A stretch of DNA of 64,000 nucleotides. It comes from Mangrovimonas sp. TPBH4 (GTDB lineage Bacteria; Bacteroidota; Bacteroidia; Flavobacteriales; Flavobacteriaceae). The stretch spans positions 1-64,000 of the forward strand of contig NZ_LBIO01000057.1 in assembly GCF_001280505.1 (NCBI RefSeq). The letters run 5' to 3'. The notes below the pieces were generated by a model. That model did no database searches. It was given only the letters and a program-made list of their open reading frames with translations, and was not told the DNA's origin. The position numbers were made by a program, and so were the translations under genes. This document shows, piece by piece, positions 1 through 9,074 of this stretch (position 1 is the first letter of the stretch; each line of letters opens with the position of its first letter).

Positions 1-2
1 AT

Positions 3-2414
3 GAGACCCAGGGGGACGCCGAGAGCGGTGACAACGAGCTCTTGAGCCCCTACGACAATATCGTGGCCAATGCCCAAGTGGTATATGCCAGGGCGGAGAA
101 CATGCTCACGGGCTGCCACAGCGTGGTTGGCCTACAGCTGAACGTGCTGCCATCGCCGGTAGTGCCGACGGCCATCGAGGACTATGTGATCTGCGATACC
201 AATGCGGACGGCTATGCGAGCTTCGACCTTACCGGTATGGATGCGGAGATCCTCGGGGCACAGGACCCGGCGCAGTTCGACCTTAGCTACCACCTTACCA
301 TGGCGGATGCGGAGTCCGGGGCGGCACCGATCGCCAATCCATGGGGCTATGTGAACCAGACCAACCCACAGACCGTATATGTAAGGGTAGAGAGCCTAGA
401 CAACGGCTGTGTGAGCACTGGCGAGTTCGAGATCCGCGTGGAACTGCCGCCGGTAGCGGTACAGCCAACGCCGCTGCAATTGTGCGACGACGAGGTGGCC
501 GATGAGCTGACGGTGTTCGACCTTACCGTTAAGGACGGGGAGATCACGGGCAACGAGGGCAGCTGGAGCGTGAGCTACTACGAGACCCAGGCGGATGCCG
601 ATTCGGGGACCAATGCGATCCCCGACCCAACGGCCTATACCAATACCTCGGTAAATGGAATAGCAGCCAACCCGCAGACCCTATATGTGGTGGTGACCGA
701 TACGGACACGGGCTGTACGGACCAGACGACCCTTACCATCCGCGTACTGCCGAACCCAACGCCCAGCCAGGACCCATCGGATATCGAACTGTGCGACGAC
801 GAGAACACGGGTGACGAGGTGGAGCTGTTCGACCTAACGGAGAACGAGACCTATATCATCAACGGTGAAGCAGGGGTATCTGCCAGCTACCACGAGAGCC
901 TTTTCGATGCCGAACAGGGGACCGGGGCGATCATTGACCCAACGGCCTACGGGAACATTTCCAGCCCACAGACCATCTATGTGCGCGTTGCCAACGACAT
1001 CACGGACTGCTATACGATCGTGACCTTTGAAATTTTGGTGAACCCACTTCCGGAGGCGGTTGCCGTAACGGACATCGTGGCCTGTGAGAACAATACCGAT
1101 GGGGCCTATGCCTTCGACCTTTCGGAGAAGGACGAGGAGGTGCTTAATGGACAGGACCCTTCGCTCTACGGGGTGAGCTACCACGTATCGCAGGTGGATG
1201 CGGACAACGGGGACAACGACCTTGTGATCCCGTTCACCAATACGGTGAACCCACAGCAGATCTTTGTGGCGATCACCAATCTTGAGACAGGCTGTTCGAT
1301 CAGTACCCAGAGCTTCTATGTGGAGGTACAGGAAGCGGCGGAGGCCAACCCTGATATGGAGGCCATCCTCTATGAGCTTTGCGACGACAATATGGAAGTG
1401 GACGGAGACCCGACCAACGACAGCGTACAGTTCGACCTGTCTGTGATGGATGCGGAGCTGTTGGACGGACAGGACCCAGCAAACTATACGGTGAGCTACT
1501 ATGCCAGCGAGGCGGATGCCGAAGCGGGGACAAGCCCATTGCCGACCCTTTATGAGAACGTAACGAACCCACAGGTGATCTATGCCCGTGTGGACAACGA
1601 TACCACACCGGACTCGATCTGCTACGCGGTTGCGGAGCTGACCCTTCAGGTGAACCCACAGCCGGTGTTCGACCTATATGACAGTTATGTGCTGTGTTTG
1701 GATACCAACGGCACCGAGGCGATAGACCCACCGGTACTGGAGACGGGGCTTACCGAGCCTGACTATCTCTTCATCTGGTACTTCAACGGCCAGGAGATCT
1801 CGGGGGCTACCGGAGGCAGCTATGAGCCAACGCAGGCAGGAATCTACAGTGTAACGGTAATCGACGTGTCGACCTCTACGGTGACCATGTGCGAGCGCAC
1901 GGACACCACGGAGGTGATCGAGAGTGCACCGCCGACAATCGTTGCAGAGGTGGTGACCGAGGCTTTTGCTGACAACCACATCGTGGTGGCCACGGCCAAC
2001 GGTGACAGCAGCTATGAGTACAGCCTTGACGATGGACCATGGCAGGATAGCGGTGTGTTCGAGGACGTGCCATGGGGAGAGCATGTGGTAACGGCCCGTG
2101 ATATTTTGGGCTGTGGAGAGGCTAGTACTAGGGTAACGGTGATGGATTACCCATTATACATTACTCCTAATGGTGACGGTTACAACGATACTTGGAATAT
2201 TGTTGGGTTCAGTGACCAGTCGGCGACGAGGATCTTTATCTTTGACAGGCAAGGAAAGCTATTGAAGCAGATCTCGCCATCTGGTGAAGGATGGGATGGA
2301 ACCTACAACGGTGCCGAGATGCCGAGCAGCGACTACTGGTTTGTTGTGGAGTATACTGAGCCGTCAACTGGACAGAGCAAAGAGTTTAGGGCTCACTTTA
2401 CACTGAAGCGCTAG
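3..2414 (+). CDS. Repeat adhesin with gliding/T9SS type-B C-terminal domain (5'-truncated)
   Basis: The reading frame is open from the window edge (first whole codon at base 3), so the N-terminus lies outside the window. What remains is about five copies of a roughly 95-residue module. Each has an LCDD or similar motif, then FDLT, a Y-[HY]-x-[ST]-x-x-[DE]-A-[DE] stretch, and NPQ-[TV]-[IL]-Y-[VA]-R before the next copy. A diverged module and a linker follow. The last ~85 residues, starting at YITPNGDGYNDTW, match the gliding motility-associated (CHU_C-like) T9SS type-B sorting domain. The protein is inferred to be a secreted or surface-anchored adhesin. Bases up to about 2.1 kb are strikingly GC-rich (60-65% in hand-counted 60-base lines), whereas the C-terminal domain is near 40%, like the neighbouring genes. 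Confidence 0.88.
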   Translation, partial: ETQGDAESGDNELLSPYDNIVANAQVVYARAENMLTGCHSVVGLQLNVLPSPVVPTAIEDYVICDTNADGYASFDLTGMDAEILGAQDPAQFDLSYHLTMADAESGAAPIANPWGYVNQTNPQTVYVRVESLDNGCVSTGEFEIRVELPPVAVQPTPLQLCDDEVADELTVFDLTVKDGEITGNEGSWSVSYYETQADADSGTNAIPDPTAYTNTSVNGIAANPQTLYVVVTDTDTGCTDQTTLTIRVLPNPTPSQDPSDIELCDDENTGDEVELFDLTENETYIINGEAGVSASYHESLFDAEQGTGAIIDPTAYGNISSPQTIYVRVANDITDCYTIVTFEILVNPLPEAVAVTDIVACENNTDGAYAFDLSEKDEEVLNGQDPSLYGVSYHVSQVDADNGDNDLVIPFTNTVNPQQIFVAITNLETGCSISTQSFYVEVQEAAEANPDMEAILYELCDDNMEVDGDPTNDSVQFDLSVMDAELLDGQDPANYTVSYYASEADAEAGTSPLPTLYENVTNPQVIYARVDNDTTPDSICYAVAELTLQVNPQPVFDLYDSYVLCLDTNGTEAIDPPVLETGLTEPDYLFIWYFNGQEISGATGGSYEPTQAGIYSVTVIDVSTSTVTMCERTDTTEVIESAPPTIVAEVVTEAFADNHIVVATANGDSSYEYSLDDGPWQDSGVFEDVPWGEHVVTARDILGCGEASTRVTVMDYPLYITPNGDGYNDTWNIVGFSDQSATRIFIFDRQGKLLKQISPSGEGWDGTYNGAEMPSSDYWFVVEYTEPSTGQSKEFRAHFTLKR

Positions 2415-2442
2415 AATCTTAAAATAAACTTGACAATTCAAA

Positions 2443-2476
2443 AAATCCCGAACTATTCAGTTCGGGATTTTTTGTA
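2443..2476 (+). terminator. Rho-independent terminator of the adhesin gene
   Basis: There is an 11-bp perfect stem, AAATCCCGAAC (2443-2453) with GTTCGGGATTT (2460-2470), a 6-base loop and a T-run, 28 bases after the adhesin stop codon. Confidence 0.9.
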
Positions 2477-2726
2477 GGTATGATTATTAAAATAAGTAGG
2501 GGTGCTACTAAGGATGTTTTTTTTTATGCGATTTCGGATTTAAAATAGGAGGTTTTATAGTCTAGAATTGCCAAAATTGGAATTTGCCACTTTGGGGGAG
2601 GATGCCGTAATGGATGTGATCTAGAACTATACTAAATAAATTGGTTCAAACTGCATACAGCTGGCCTATCAAAAGAGGAATAGGGAATGAAAACTTGTGG
2701 TATTGAGGAAGAATAAAAGAGAATTT
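2477..2726. other. Intergenic region without a recognisable gene
   Basis: This is AT-rich sequence between two convergent genes and their terminators. I see no ORF with protein-like composition and no further clear hairpin. Confidence 0.6.
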
Positions 2727-2760
2727 AAACCCCCATTGCACTTATATACAATGGGGGTTT
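2727..2760 (-). terminator. Terminator of the OmpP1-like gene
   Basis: A 12-bp perfect stem (2727-2738 with 2749-2760, AAACCCCCATTG/CAATGGGGGTTT) has a 10-base loop. It lies 9 bases past the stop of the minus-strand porin gene. The T-rich tail is on the minus strand. Confidence 0.85.
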
Positions 2761-2768
2761 GGCATGTC

Positions 2769-4289
2769 TTAAATATTAAAACCTAAAGTGATAACAAAAT
2801 TGCTGACTTTTGAATCGATTAAAGCACTATCCGTAAGGCCAACATTATAAAGCTGGTAGTTGATGTCTTGTTTTGATTGATCAAAGGCTGCGTCTAATTT
2901 GAAGTTTCCAAAATTATAACCAATTCCGAAGGAATAACCGTTTAGGTCACCATATAAGTCGTTGTTTTTATATGGGCTTTCTTCGAATCTATAACCAGCT
3001 CTCAAACTAACGCGTTGTATACGATATTCACCACCAAATCTGTAACTTGAAGTTGTGGAAAGCGTGTTTCTAATCAATGAATTTTGGCTAGAAAAATACG
3101 CATCGGTTTTGGGTCTAAATTTGGTATTAGAATAATCCTTTATGGAATAATCAAAACTCAACAATCCTCTATCGCCAAAAACATAAGCTAAACTCCCAGT
3201 GAATTTGCCAGGGGTTTGCAATCTGTAATCAGGGAAAATATTAATGATATTTGGATTGATGATTTGAGCAATTTCCTGTCCGCCTTCTGTTCTGTAGGTT
3301 TCTAAATATTGTGTCGTTTCTTCGGCAATTGTATACCAGGTAGGAGAGGTATAAGTGAGTCCCAATCTAAGGGATTCGGTTAATTTGCCTATAGCACCAA
3401 GTTGGAAAGAAAATCCTGTTCCAATGGTATAAAGTCCATTTTCAAATCCTACTTCTTGGACCAATGATCCCGTATTATTATTGGATTCATTTAAATAGGT
3501 GTAGCGTTCATAATTAATGAAATGGGTATTCAAATTAAGGCCTAAATATAGCTTGTCCTTAAATTGAGAAGACATATTAAAGGCCAATTTGCCGTTGTAA
3601 CCCCTGGCAGTATAATAATAATGTTGTTTGTAAGATCCAGGTGCAATATTGGATATATAGGCTGTATTGTTGTCTAAGTCATCCTCAGGGTCGATGATAT
3701 AGGATTCGTAACCCAAGAAGGCTTGTTGATTATTGTAGCCATAGGCCGAGCCAATGGCAGAATAGGCTTCGGAGTAGGATTCTCCAGGAAAAGCGGAGAT
3801 TTCATCTAGTCTCAAGCCTTGGGCATAGCCAGTAAAGTAAGAAGCAATGGAGTTGTTGGGGTTGGTGCCAGAAGCAGTCCAATCATTTTCAAAATTGGAT
3901 ACCTTATCATAGTTCACTCCTAGTACAAATTTTTTCCATGAAGAATTACTATTGGAATTGGTAAACACAAATGCGCCTCCAATTTGGTTTAAATCAAATT
4001 TAGACTCAGAAGAAGATCTGTGGCCTCCAAAGTAGTTTACATCGTTATTGATGGTTTGGACAGACAGGGAAAACGTAGCATGGCTACGTGTAAAAACAGA
4101 TGAACCAGCAGGGTTGATACTGATAGCTGAAAGGTCTCCCCCCAAAGCTCCAAAAGCTCCGGACATAGATCTAAATCTAGCTGTACCTAGAATATCTTCG
4201 GATGAATACCTCAGAGCATCGGAAATGTCCTGAGCTATAAGTTGGGACATGGAAAGTACACCCACTATAAGGAAACTTAACTTTTTCAT
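2769..4289 (-). CDS. OmpP1/FadL/TodX-family outer membrane protein
   Basis: This 506-residue protein has a signal peptide (residues 1-20, ending LIAQ). The N-terminal motif at about 43-66 (SGAFGALGGDLSAISINPAG) is characteristic of the FadL/OmpP1 hatch and first strands, with an NPAG signature. The rest is rich in alternating aromatic and polar strands and ends in a hydrophobic-terminated strand (VITLGFNI), as expected of an outer membrane beta-barrel. The family moves hydrophobic molecules across the outer membrane, and Bacteroidota members are often annotated as hemin receptors. The substrate cannot be read here. It is 41 bases downstream of the lipoprotein gene on the same strand and probably cotranscribed with it. 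Confidence 0.88.
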   Translation of the reverse strand: MKKLSFLIVGVLSMSQLIAQDISDALRYSSEDILGTARFRSMSGAFGALGGDLSAISINPAGSSVFTRSHATFSLSVQTINNDVNYFGGHRSSSESKFDLNQIGGAFVFTNSNSNSSWKKFVLGVNYDKVSNFENDWTASGTNPNNSIASYFTGYAQGLRLDEISAFPGESYSEAYSAIGSAYGYNNQQAFLGYESYIIDPEDDLDNNTAYISNIAPGSYKQHYYYTARGYNGKLAFNMSSQFKDKLYLGLNLNTHFINYERYTYLNESNNNTGSLVQEVGFENGLYTIGTGFSFQLGAIGKLTESLRLGLTYTSPTWYTIAEETTQYLETYRTEGGQEIAQIINPNIINIFPDYRLQTPGKFTGSLAYVFGDRGLLSFDYSIKDYSNTKFRPKTDAYFSSQNSLIRNTLSTTSSYRFGGEYRIQRVSLRAGYRFEESPYKNNDLYGDLNGYSFGIGYNFGNFKLDAAFDQSKQDINYQLYNVGLTDSALIDSKVSNFVITLGFNI

Positions 4290-4330
4290 ACAAATTGGTT
4301 ATTGGGTTATAAATTGATTGAGGCTAGCAT

Positions 4331-5299
4331 TTAGCGTCTTCTACCTGAAGAAGAACGCGACCCTCCACCTCTTGTTCCCATGGAAGAACTTCTTGAAGAA
4401 CCACCACTGCGCATACTAGGAGTACTGCTTCTACTCGGAGTAGAATAGTTCCTTGTTCTTACATTTGAATTATTGGTTCTTCGTGAAAAATTTGAATTAT
4501 TGCTTCTAACCGTGTTTGAAGACCTGTTATTTTGCAGTGTGGATGACCTATTACTTGACCTAGTTAGTGTATTGGTACTTCTTCTAACAGAGGACCTATA
4601 ATCTCTGGTTAAAGTAGAATTTTGTCTACTGCGATTAACCGCAACTCTTCCTCCTATATTGTTATTGTAAGTAGGATATCCTCGTCTTCCGGCATTGTAA
4701 GATGCATAAGGTCTTCTATAGTTCGGGTATGCGTAATATGGGTAGCCGTAGTAACCTCCGTAATAGCCTCCGTAATAGCCTGGAGGATATAAAATATTAC
4801 AGCCCCATCCCCAGCCGTAATTCCACCCAATATTCCAATAAGGGTAATAATTCCATGCTCTCCAAGAATAAGGATTGTATCCCCAATAGTTATAGCCCCA
4901 AAAGCCATAGCCAAAATTGTTGTAATAGTTAATGGAAACTTCAGTACTATTGTCTCCCCATCCGGCATATCCTTGATAAGGATCTGCTACTTGAGTGGAG
5001 TCTTGCTCAGTGTAATAATTCCCTTCATAAGATTCAATATCAGTAAAGATGATCTCTTCAGATTGAGGAATTTCTTCATATTGTTGTGATTTTTCTGTAA
5101 AATAGGCTTTGTAGTAGCCGCTATTGTTTGCCGAAGTTTCTACTCGAGGGGCATCTTCATAAACAACACCATTTGAGTTATATATACCATCGTTATCATA
5201 ACCTGCATATTGGTAGGAACCGCAAGAAGCTAACAGGAATACAAAACCCAGTACAACAAATAATGGCAATTTTGATTTTACGTAGCTATTAAAGTGCAT
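4331..5299 (-). CDS. Low-complexity Gly/Tyr/Trp- and Ser/Arg/Asn-rich lipoprotein
   Basis: This is a 322-residue protein of unknown function. A lipoprotein signal ends in LASC with Cys26 as the lipidation site. Residues ~30-120 are acidic. Residues ~125-205 are dominated by Tyr, Gly, Trp and Asn (YYGGYYGYPYY-like). Residues ~210-322 are Ser/Arg/Asn/Thr-rich, with many NRSS and RRST repeats, and the protein ends in SSSGRRR. The composition suggests a flexible, possibly aggregating or surface-coating region rather than an enzyme. It lies between the porin and the divergent proS. Related sequences in flavobacteria carry no solid functional name that I know of. Confidence 0.75.
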   Translation of the reverse strand: MHFNSYVKSKLPLFVVLGFVFLLASCGSYQYAGYDNDGIYNSNGVVYEDAPRVETSANNSGYYKAYFTEKSQQYEEIPQSEEIIFTDIESYEGNYYTEQDSTQVADPYQGYAGWGDNSTEVSINYYNNFGYGFWGYNYWGYNPYSWRAWNYYPYWNIGWNYGWGWGCNILYPPGYYGGYYGGYYGYPYYAYPNYRRPYASYNAGRRGYPTYNNNIGGRVAVNRSRQNSTLTRDYRSSVRRSTNTLTRSSNRSSTLQNNRSSNTVRSNNSNFSRRTNNSNVRTRNYSTPSRSSTPSMRSGGSSRSSSMGTRGGGSRSSSGRRR

Positions 5300-5399
5300 A
5301 TCTCTTTAATTTTATTGTTGAACATTACAAAAATAGTTAGTTTTGCCGAACTATTCTTGTATTTAACATAAGCGCAATTTTTGTGCCAAAACACTTACG

Positions 5400-6878
5400 A
5401 TGAGCAAAAATCTTACGAGCAGAGCCGAAGACTATTCAAAATGGTATAATGAATTGGTTGTAAAGGCTGATATGGCTGAGAATTCAGCCGTTAGAGGATG
5501 TATGGTAATTAAGCCATATGGATACGCAATTTGGGAAAAAATGCAGGCCGAGTTGGACAGAATGTTCAAGGAAACAGGACATCAAAATGCATATTTTCCG
5601 CTTTTTGTTCCGAAAAGTTTGTTTGAGGCGGAAGAAAAAAATGCAGAAGGATTTGCTAAGGAATGTGCTGTAGTAACCCATTACAGGCTACAGAATGACC
5701 CTGACAATGCGGGTAAATTAAGAGTAGACCCCGAAGCTAGACTTGAAGAAGAATTAGTAGTAAGACCGACAAGTGAAGCCATTATTTGGAATACCTATAG
5801 AGGTTGGATTCAAAGTTATAGGGACTTACCAATTTTGATCAATCAATGGGCTAACGTAGTACGCTGGGAAATGCGTACCAGATTGTTTTTGAGAACTGCG
5901 GAGTTTTTATGGCAAGAAGGGCATACAGCCCATGCAACCAAGGAAGAAGCATTGGCAGAAACAGAGCAGATGAATAAAATCTATGCCAATTTTGCAGAAA
6001 ACTTTATGGCTATTCCGGTTATAGAAGGCGTGAAAACAGAAAGTGAGCGTTTTGCTGGTGCGGTTGAGACTTACTGTATAGAAGCCTTAATGCAAGATGG
6101 AAAAGCGCTTCAAGCGGGAACTTCCCATTTCCTAGGGCAAAATTTCGCCAAGGCATTTGATGTGAAGTTTACCAATAAAGAAGGGAAATTGGATCATGTT
6201 TGGGCAACTTCTTGGGGGGTTTCCACAAGGCTTATGGGAGCATTGATCATGACGCACAGTGATGATAACGGATTGGTTTTGCCTCCAAACTTAGCGCCAA
6301 TACAAGTGGTAATTGTTCCTATATATAAAAGTGAAGAACAACTGGAAGCTGTTTCGGCAAAGGCACACTCTATTATGGAGCAATTGCGGAAAATTGGTAT
6401 TAGTTGTAAATACGATGATAGAACCACACATCGTCCAGGAGCCAAATTTGCACAATACGAGTTACAAGGAGTACCTTTGCGCATTGCGATAGGCCCAAAG
6501 GATTTAGAAAATAAAACGGTTGAATTAGCTAGAAGAGATACACTTTCCAAGCAATCTGTAGCCATGGATGATTTGGTAGCGGTTGTAGAAAGTTTGATGA
6601 CAGAAATCCAGAATTCTTTATTTAATAAAGCGCTAGACTTTAGAAATACCCATATCACAAAGGTAGATTCGTTTGAAGAGTTTAAGGATGTATTGGAAAA
6701 CAAAACCGGCTTTATATCCGCGCATTGGGATGGAACCCCTGAAACAGAACAGCAAATCAAAGAATTGACAAAAGCTACCATTCGTTGTATTCCATTGGAT
6801 AGGGAAGAGGAGGAAGGTGTTTGTGTATATTCTGGTAAGCCTTCAAAAGGGAGAGTATTGTTTGCAAAAGCCTACTAG
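5400..6878 (+). CDS. proS: Prolyl-tRNA synthetase (archaeal/eukaryote-like type)
   Basis: This class II aminoacyl-tRNA synthetase charges tRNA-Pro. It is 492 residues, the usual length for the short type lacking the bacterial editing insertion. Visible class II elements are RPTSE (122-126), motif 2 around [15 protein letters not shown] (165-179), the [14 protein letters not shown] block (240-253) and motif 3 within [11 protein letters not shown] (270-280). The anticodon-binding domain follows from about residue 300, and the C-terminus ends in the FAKAY tail typical of this type. ATG at 5400 gives the conserved [17 protein letters not shown]-terminus. Confidence 0.97.
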   Translation: MSKNLTSRAEDYSKWYNELVVKADMAENSAVRGCMVIKPYGYAIWEKMQAELDRMFKETGHQNAYFPLFVPKSLFEAEEKNAEGFAKECAVVTHYRLQNDPDNAGKLRVDPEARLEEELVVRPTSEAIIWNTYRGWIQSYRDLPILINQWANVVRWEMRTRLFLRTAEFLWQEGHTAHATKEEALAETEQMNKIYANFAENFMAIPVIEGVKTESERFAGAVETYCIEALMQDGKALQAGTSHFLGQNFAKAFDVKFTNKEGKLDHVWATSWGVSTRLMGALIMTHSDDNGLVLPPNLAPIQVVIVPIYKSEEQLEAVSAKAHSIMEQLRKIGISCKYDDRTTHRPGAKFAQYELQGVPLRIAIGPKDLENKTVELARRDTLSKQSVAMDDLVAVVESLMTEIQNSLFNKALDFRNTHITKVDSFEEFKDVLENKTGFISAHWDGTPETEQQIKELTKATIRCIPLDREEEEGVCVYSGKPSKGRVLFAKAY

Positions 6879-6910
6879 GAAATTTTTTTTCAAAAAAGTT
6901 GAATTAGGTA

Positions 6911-6940
6911 TTGCAGCATTTAAAAATAGTTGTATTTTTG
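6911..6940 (+). promoter_or_regulatory. Promoter of the first tRNA-Glu gene
   Basis: TTG at 6911-6913 is separated by 19 bases from a perfect Bacteroidota -7 box TAttTTTG at 6933-6940. This implies transcription from about 6946, roughly 80 bases before the tRNA. Confidence 0.7.
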
Positions 6941-7024
6941 CAACCGCAATTGAGAAATTGCTCGTTATTTGAAACGTATTGCAAAGTTGAAATGTAAAGT
7001 TTTTACAGATTCAATAAATACAAT

Positions 7025-7096
7025 GGCCCGTTCGTCTATCGGCTAGGACGCCAGGTTTTCATCCTGGTAAGAGGGGTTCGATTCCCCTACGGGCTA
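7025..7096 (+). tRNA. tRNA-Glu (anticodon TTC), copy 1
   Basis: This is a 72-base cloverleaf. The acceptor strands are GGCCCGT and ACGGGCT (G-T at the first pair), the D-arm contains GTCT...AGGAC, the anticodon stem is CCAGG/CCTGG with loop TTTTCAT (anticodon TTC), and the T-arm is AGGGGTTCGATTCCCCT. CCA is not encoded as such. It is identical to the copy 158 bases downstream. Confidence 0.96.
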
Positions 7097-7127
7097 CAAA
7101 GAAAGTACATTAATTTACTGAGAGTTG

Positions 7128-7158
7128 TTGTAAGTGTAATAAATATGTTTTACATTTG
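7128..7158 (+). promoter_or_regulatory. Promoter of the second tRNA-Glu / rpsT
   Basis: TTG (7128-7130), 20 bases, then TAcaTTTG (7151-7158) form a good -33/-7 pair between the two tRNA copies. Each tRNA therefore seems to have its own promoter, and rpsT may be read from this one. Confidence 0.65.
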
Positions 7159-7182
7159 CGCTCTCGAAAACGAAACATTAAT

Positions 7183-7254
7183 GGCCCGTTCGTCTATCGG
7201 CTAGGACGCCAGGTTTTCATCCTGGTAAGAGGGGTTCGATTCCCCTACGGGCTA
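7183..7254 (+). tRNA. tRNA-Glu (anticodon TTC), copy 2
   Basis: This is base-for-base identical to the 7025-7096 copy, with the same 72-base cloverleaf and TTC anticodon. It lies 23 bases upstream of rpsT. Confidence 0.96.
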
Positions 7255-7277
7255 CAATTTTTTAATATAGAAAGAAA

Positions 7278-7529
7278 ATGGCAAATCATAAGTCAGCATT
7301 AAAAAGAATAAGAAGTAACGAAGCTAAGCGTTTAACTAACAGATATCAGCACAAGACTACTCGTAATGCTATCAAAAAGTTACGTGGAATGGAAGTGGCT
7401 AAAGAGGCTCAGGAATTTTTGCCATCTGTTGTATCTATGATTGATAAGTTAGCTAAGAAGAATGTAATTCATTCTAACAAAGCTGCTAACTTGAAGTCAA
7501 GTTTAACTAAGCATGTAGCTTCTTTGTAA
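7278..7529 (+). CDS. rpsT: 30S ribosomal protein S20
   Basis: This 83-residue, strongly basic, all-helical protein begins MANHKSALKRIRSNEAKR and carries the S20 signature region (NRYQHKTTRNAIKKLR). S20 binds 16S rRNA in the body of the 30S subunit. The length fits the family. It follows the second tRNA-Glu closely and has its own terminator. Confidence 0.97.
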   Translation: MANHKSALKRIRSNEAKRLTNRYQHKTTRNAIKKLRGMEVAKEAQEFLPSVVSMIDKLAKKNVIHSNKAANLKSSLTKHVASL

Positions 7530-7554
7530 GAAGAAGAAAAAGATAGATTAGAAG

Positions 7555-7588
7555 AAAGTCTTTCCTTAATGGAGAGACTTTTTTTTTG
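7555..7588 (+). terminator. Terminator of rpsT
   Basis: AAAGTCTTTCC (7555-7565) pairs with GGAGAGACTTT (7571-7581), with one G-T pair and a 5-base loop. A run of T follows. Confidence 0.85.
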
Positions 7589-7706
7589 CTTCAAATTTAA
7601 ATACTTTGCAGTAATACAAACTCCTAGGATTAAAGGATAATCCACATTCATTAAAGAGGTTGATAAAAGACTCAATTTGATTAGGAATCAAAATTGGTAG
7701 GCGGTT

Positions 7707-8681
7707 TTAAAGCAGAAGATTGAACAAAAAACCTGAAACTACAATGAATAGTGTTACCACCCCAAAATAAATGGTGATGAGTTTTGTGGTCATCACTTTT
7801 TTGAGCAATGTAGCCTCGGGGATGGAGAGGCCAATAGTGCCCATCATAAAGGCTATTGCAGTGCCCAACGGGATGCCTTTGGCAACGAATACTTGTATGA
7901 CCGGTACAATTCCAGCAGCGTTGGCATACATGGGTACAGCGAGTATTACGGCCAAGGGGACTGTCCACCATTGTGAGCCTGCCAAATACTGTTCAAAAAA
8001 GTTTTCAGGGACATAGCCATGCATAACTGCGCCAATGGCAATGCCTAAAATAACATATGGACTCACACTTTTTACAATCTGCCAAGCATCTCTTGTAATA
8101 TTAGGTAAACGTTGTTTGAAACTCGAAGTTTCCTCTGTGTATTGGAGGTGTTGTTGTTTGCTTTCCAGTAGTTTTTTTACCCAATCTGTAAGCAAGGGCT
8201 CTAGGTTGAATTTCCCTAATACCCAGCCTCCAATGGAGCCCAATAAGATTCCTGAAAATACATAAATGATAGTGGTTTTTAGGCCAAATAAACCAAGAAA
8301 CAATGCTATGGCCACCTCATTAACCAGTGGGGAAGTGATGAGAAAGGCCAAGGTAACGCTTAAGGGAATCCCTCCCTGTACAAACCCGATGAACAAAGGC
8401 ACAGAAGAACAGGAGCAAAATGGAGTGATGGCACCAAAAAAAGAAGCGAAGACATATTCCAGTCCAAATAGTTTTTTTCTGGCTAGGTAATTTTTAAGGC
8501 GCTCCACAGGGAAGTAGGTATTCACGATTCCCATTAGGAGCACCATAAAAAATAGCAGTAACCATATTTTTAAGCTGTCGTAGACAAAGAAATTGAGCGC
8601 TTTTGCCAAATGGGTTTCTGGTGTTAAGTCAAAAACGCTATAAATAAGCCAATCCGCAAACTGTTGTATCCAATTGAACAT
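7707..8681 (-). CDS. ArsP-like / DUF318 family permease
   Basis: This 324-residue integral membrane protein has about eight hydrophobic segments. The ITPFCSCSSVPLF segment (Cys89, Cys91) and the second ITSPLVNE/GTIGLSIPEA half match the ArsP/DUF318 (PF03773) permease family, some members of which export organoarsenicals. It is the last gene of a minus-strand cluster, arsR-thioredoxin-permease, a common grouping. The redox protein may act on the permease or its cysteine-reactive substrate. The substrate is not readable from sequence; arsenic or another thiophilic compound is inferred from the neighbours. Confidence 0.85.
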   Translation of the reverse strand: MFNWIQQFADWLIYSVFDLTPETHLAKALNFFVYDSLKIWLLLFFMVLLMGIVNTYFPVERLKNYLARKKLFGLEYVFASFFGAITPFCSCSSVPLFIGFVQGGIPLSVTLAFLITSPLVNEVAIALFLGLFGLKTTIIYVFSGILLGSIGGWVLGKFNLEPLLTDWVKKLLESKQQHLQYTEETSSFKQRLPNITRDAWQIVKSVSPYVILGIAIGAVMHGYVPENFFEQYLAGSQWWTVPLAVILAVPMYANAAGIVPVIQVFVAKGIPLGTAIAFMMGTIGLSIPEATLLKKVMTTKLITIYFGVVTLFIVVSGFLFNLLL

Positions 8682-8753
8682 AGATCAAGTTTTGGAGTCT
8701 TCTCTATCCGGACGGAAGTCAATTATTTCCTGTTATCCTCTAGTAAGAGATAA

Positions 8754-8990
8754 TTAGTTTTTCAAGATCTCTACTATCTCACTTGTCTGTGGCACTCTGC
8801 CTTTAACTTTAATCTCACCGTTAATCACCAATGCTGGTGTGGTCATTATATTGTATTTTAACAGTGTTTCAATGTCTTCAATTTTTTCTACCTGAGCATC
8901 TTGATGGGTTTGCTTTAGTGCTTCCATGACATTATTGTAGGTGATTTTGCATTTGGCGCAACCTGGACCTAAGACTTTTATCTGTGTCAT
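8754..8990 (-). CDS. Small thioredoxin-like redox protein (CxxC)
   Basis: This 78-residue glutaredoxin/thioredoxin-fold protein has the active-site motif CAKC (Cys11, Cys14) after the first strand and the cis-proline motif TTPAL (Pro52). It belongs to the 'redox-active disulfide protein 2' type often found beside ArsP-like permeases. The short form lacks the usual N-terminal thioredoxin extension. It lies 72 bases upstream of the permease gene. Two palindromic operators sit directly upstream of its start. Confidence 0.88.
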   Translation of the reverse strand: MTQIKVLGPGCAKCKITYNNVMEALKQTHQDAQVEKIEDIETLLKYNIMTTPALVINGEIKVKGRVPQTSEIVEILKN

Positions 8991-9010
8991 TTTCTATAAG
9001 AATTATTCTA

Positions 9011-9054
9011 TTCGTAAAGATACGAACATATCTTTTAATTCGTAATATCACGAA
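9011..9054 (-). promoter_or_regulatory. Two palindromic ArsR-type operators
   Basis: There are two perfect inverted repeats TTCGT-N6-ACGAA, at 9011-9026 and 9039-9054, with centres 28 bases apart. They lie between the arsR stop and the thioredoxin start. A degenerate third copy is at 9398-9413. The likely ligand is the adjacent ArsR repressor (inference). Confidence 0.7.
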
Positions 9055-9074
9055 CAATATTTTTAAAGAAAACT

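Noticed and set aside
1300-2084. Long reverse-strand ORFs under the adhesin
   Set aside because: High GC removes stop codons on both strands. The Arg/Pro/His-rich products are artefacts.
6194-6781. 195-codon minus-strand ORF inside proS
   Set aside because: It is fully antisense to a conserved enzyme, with no promoter, RBS context or recognisable motif.
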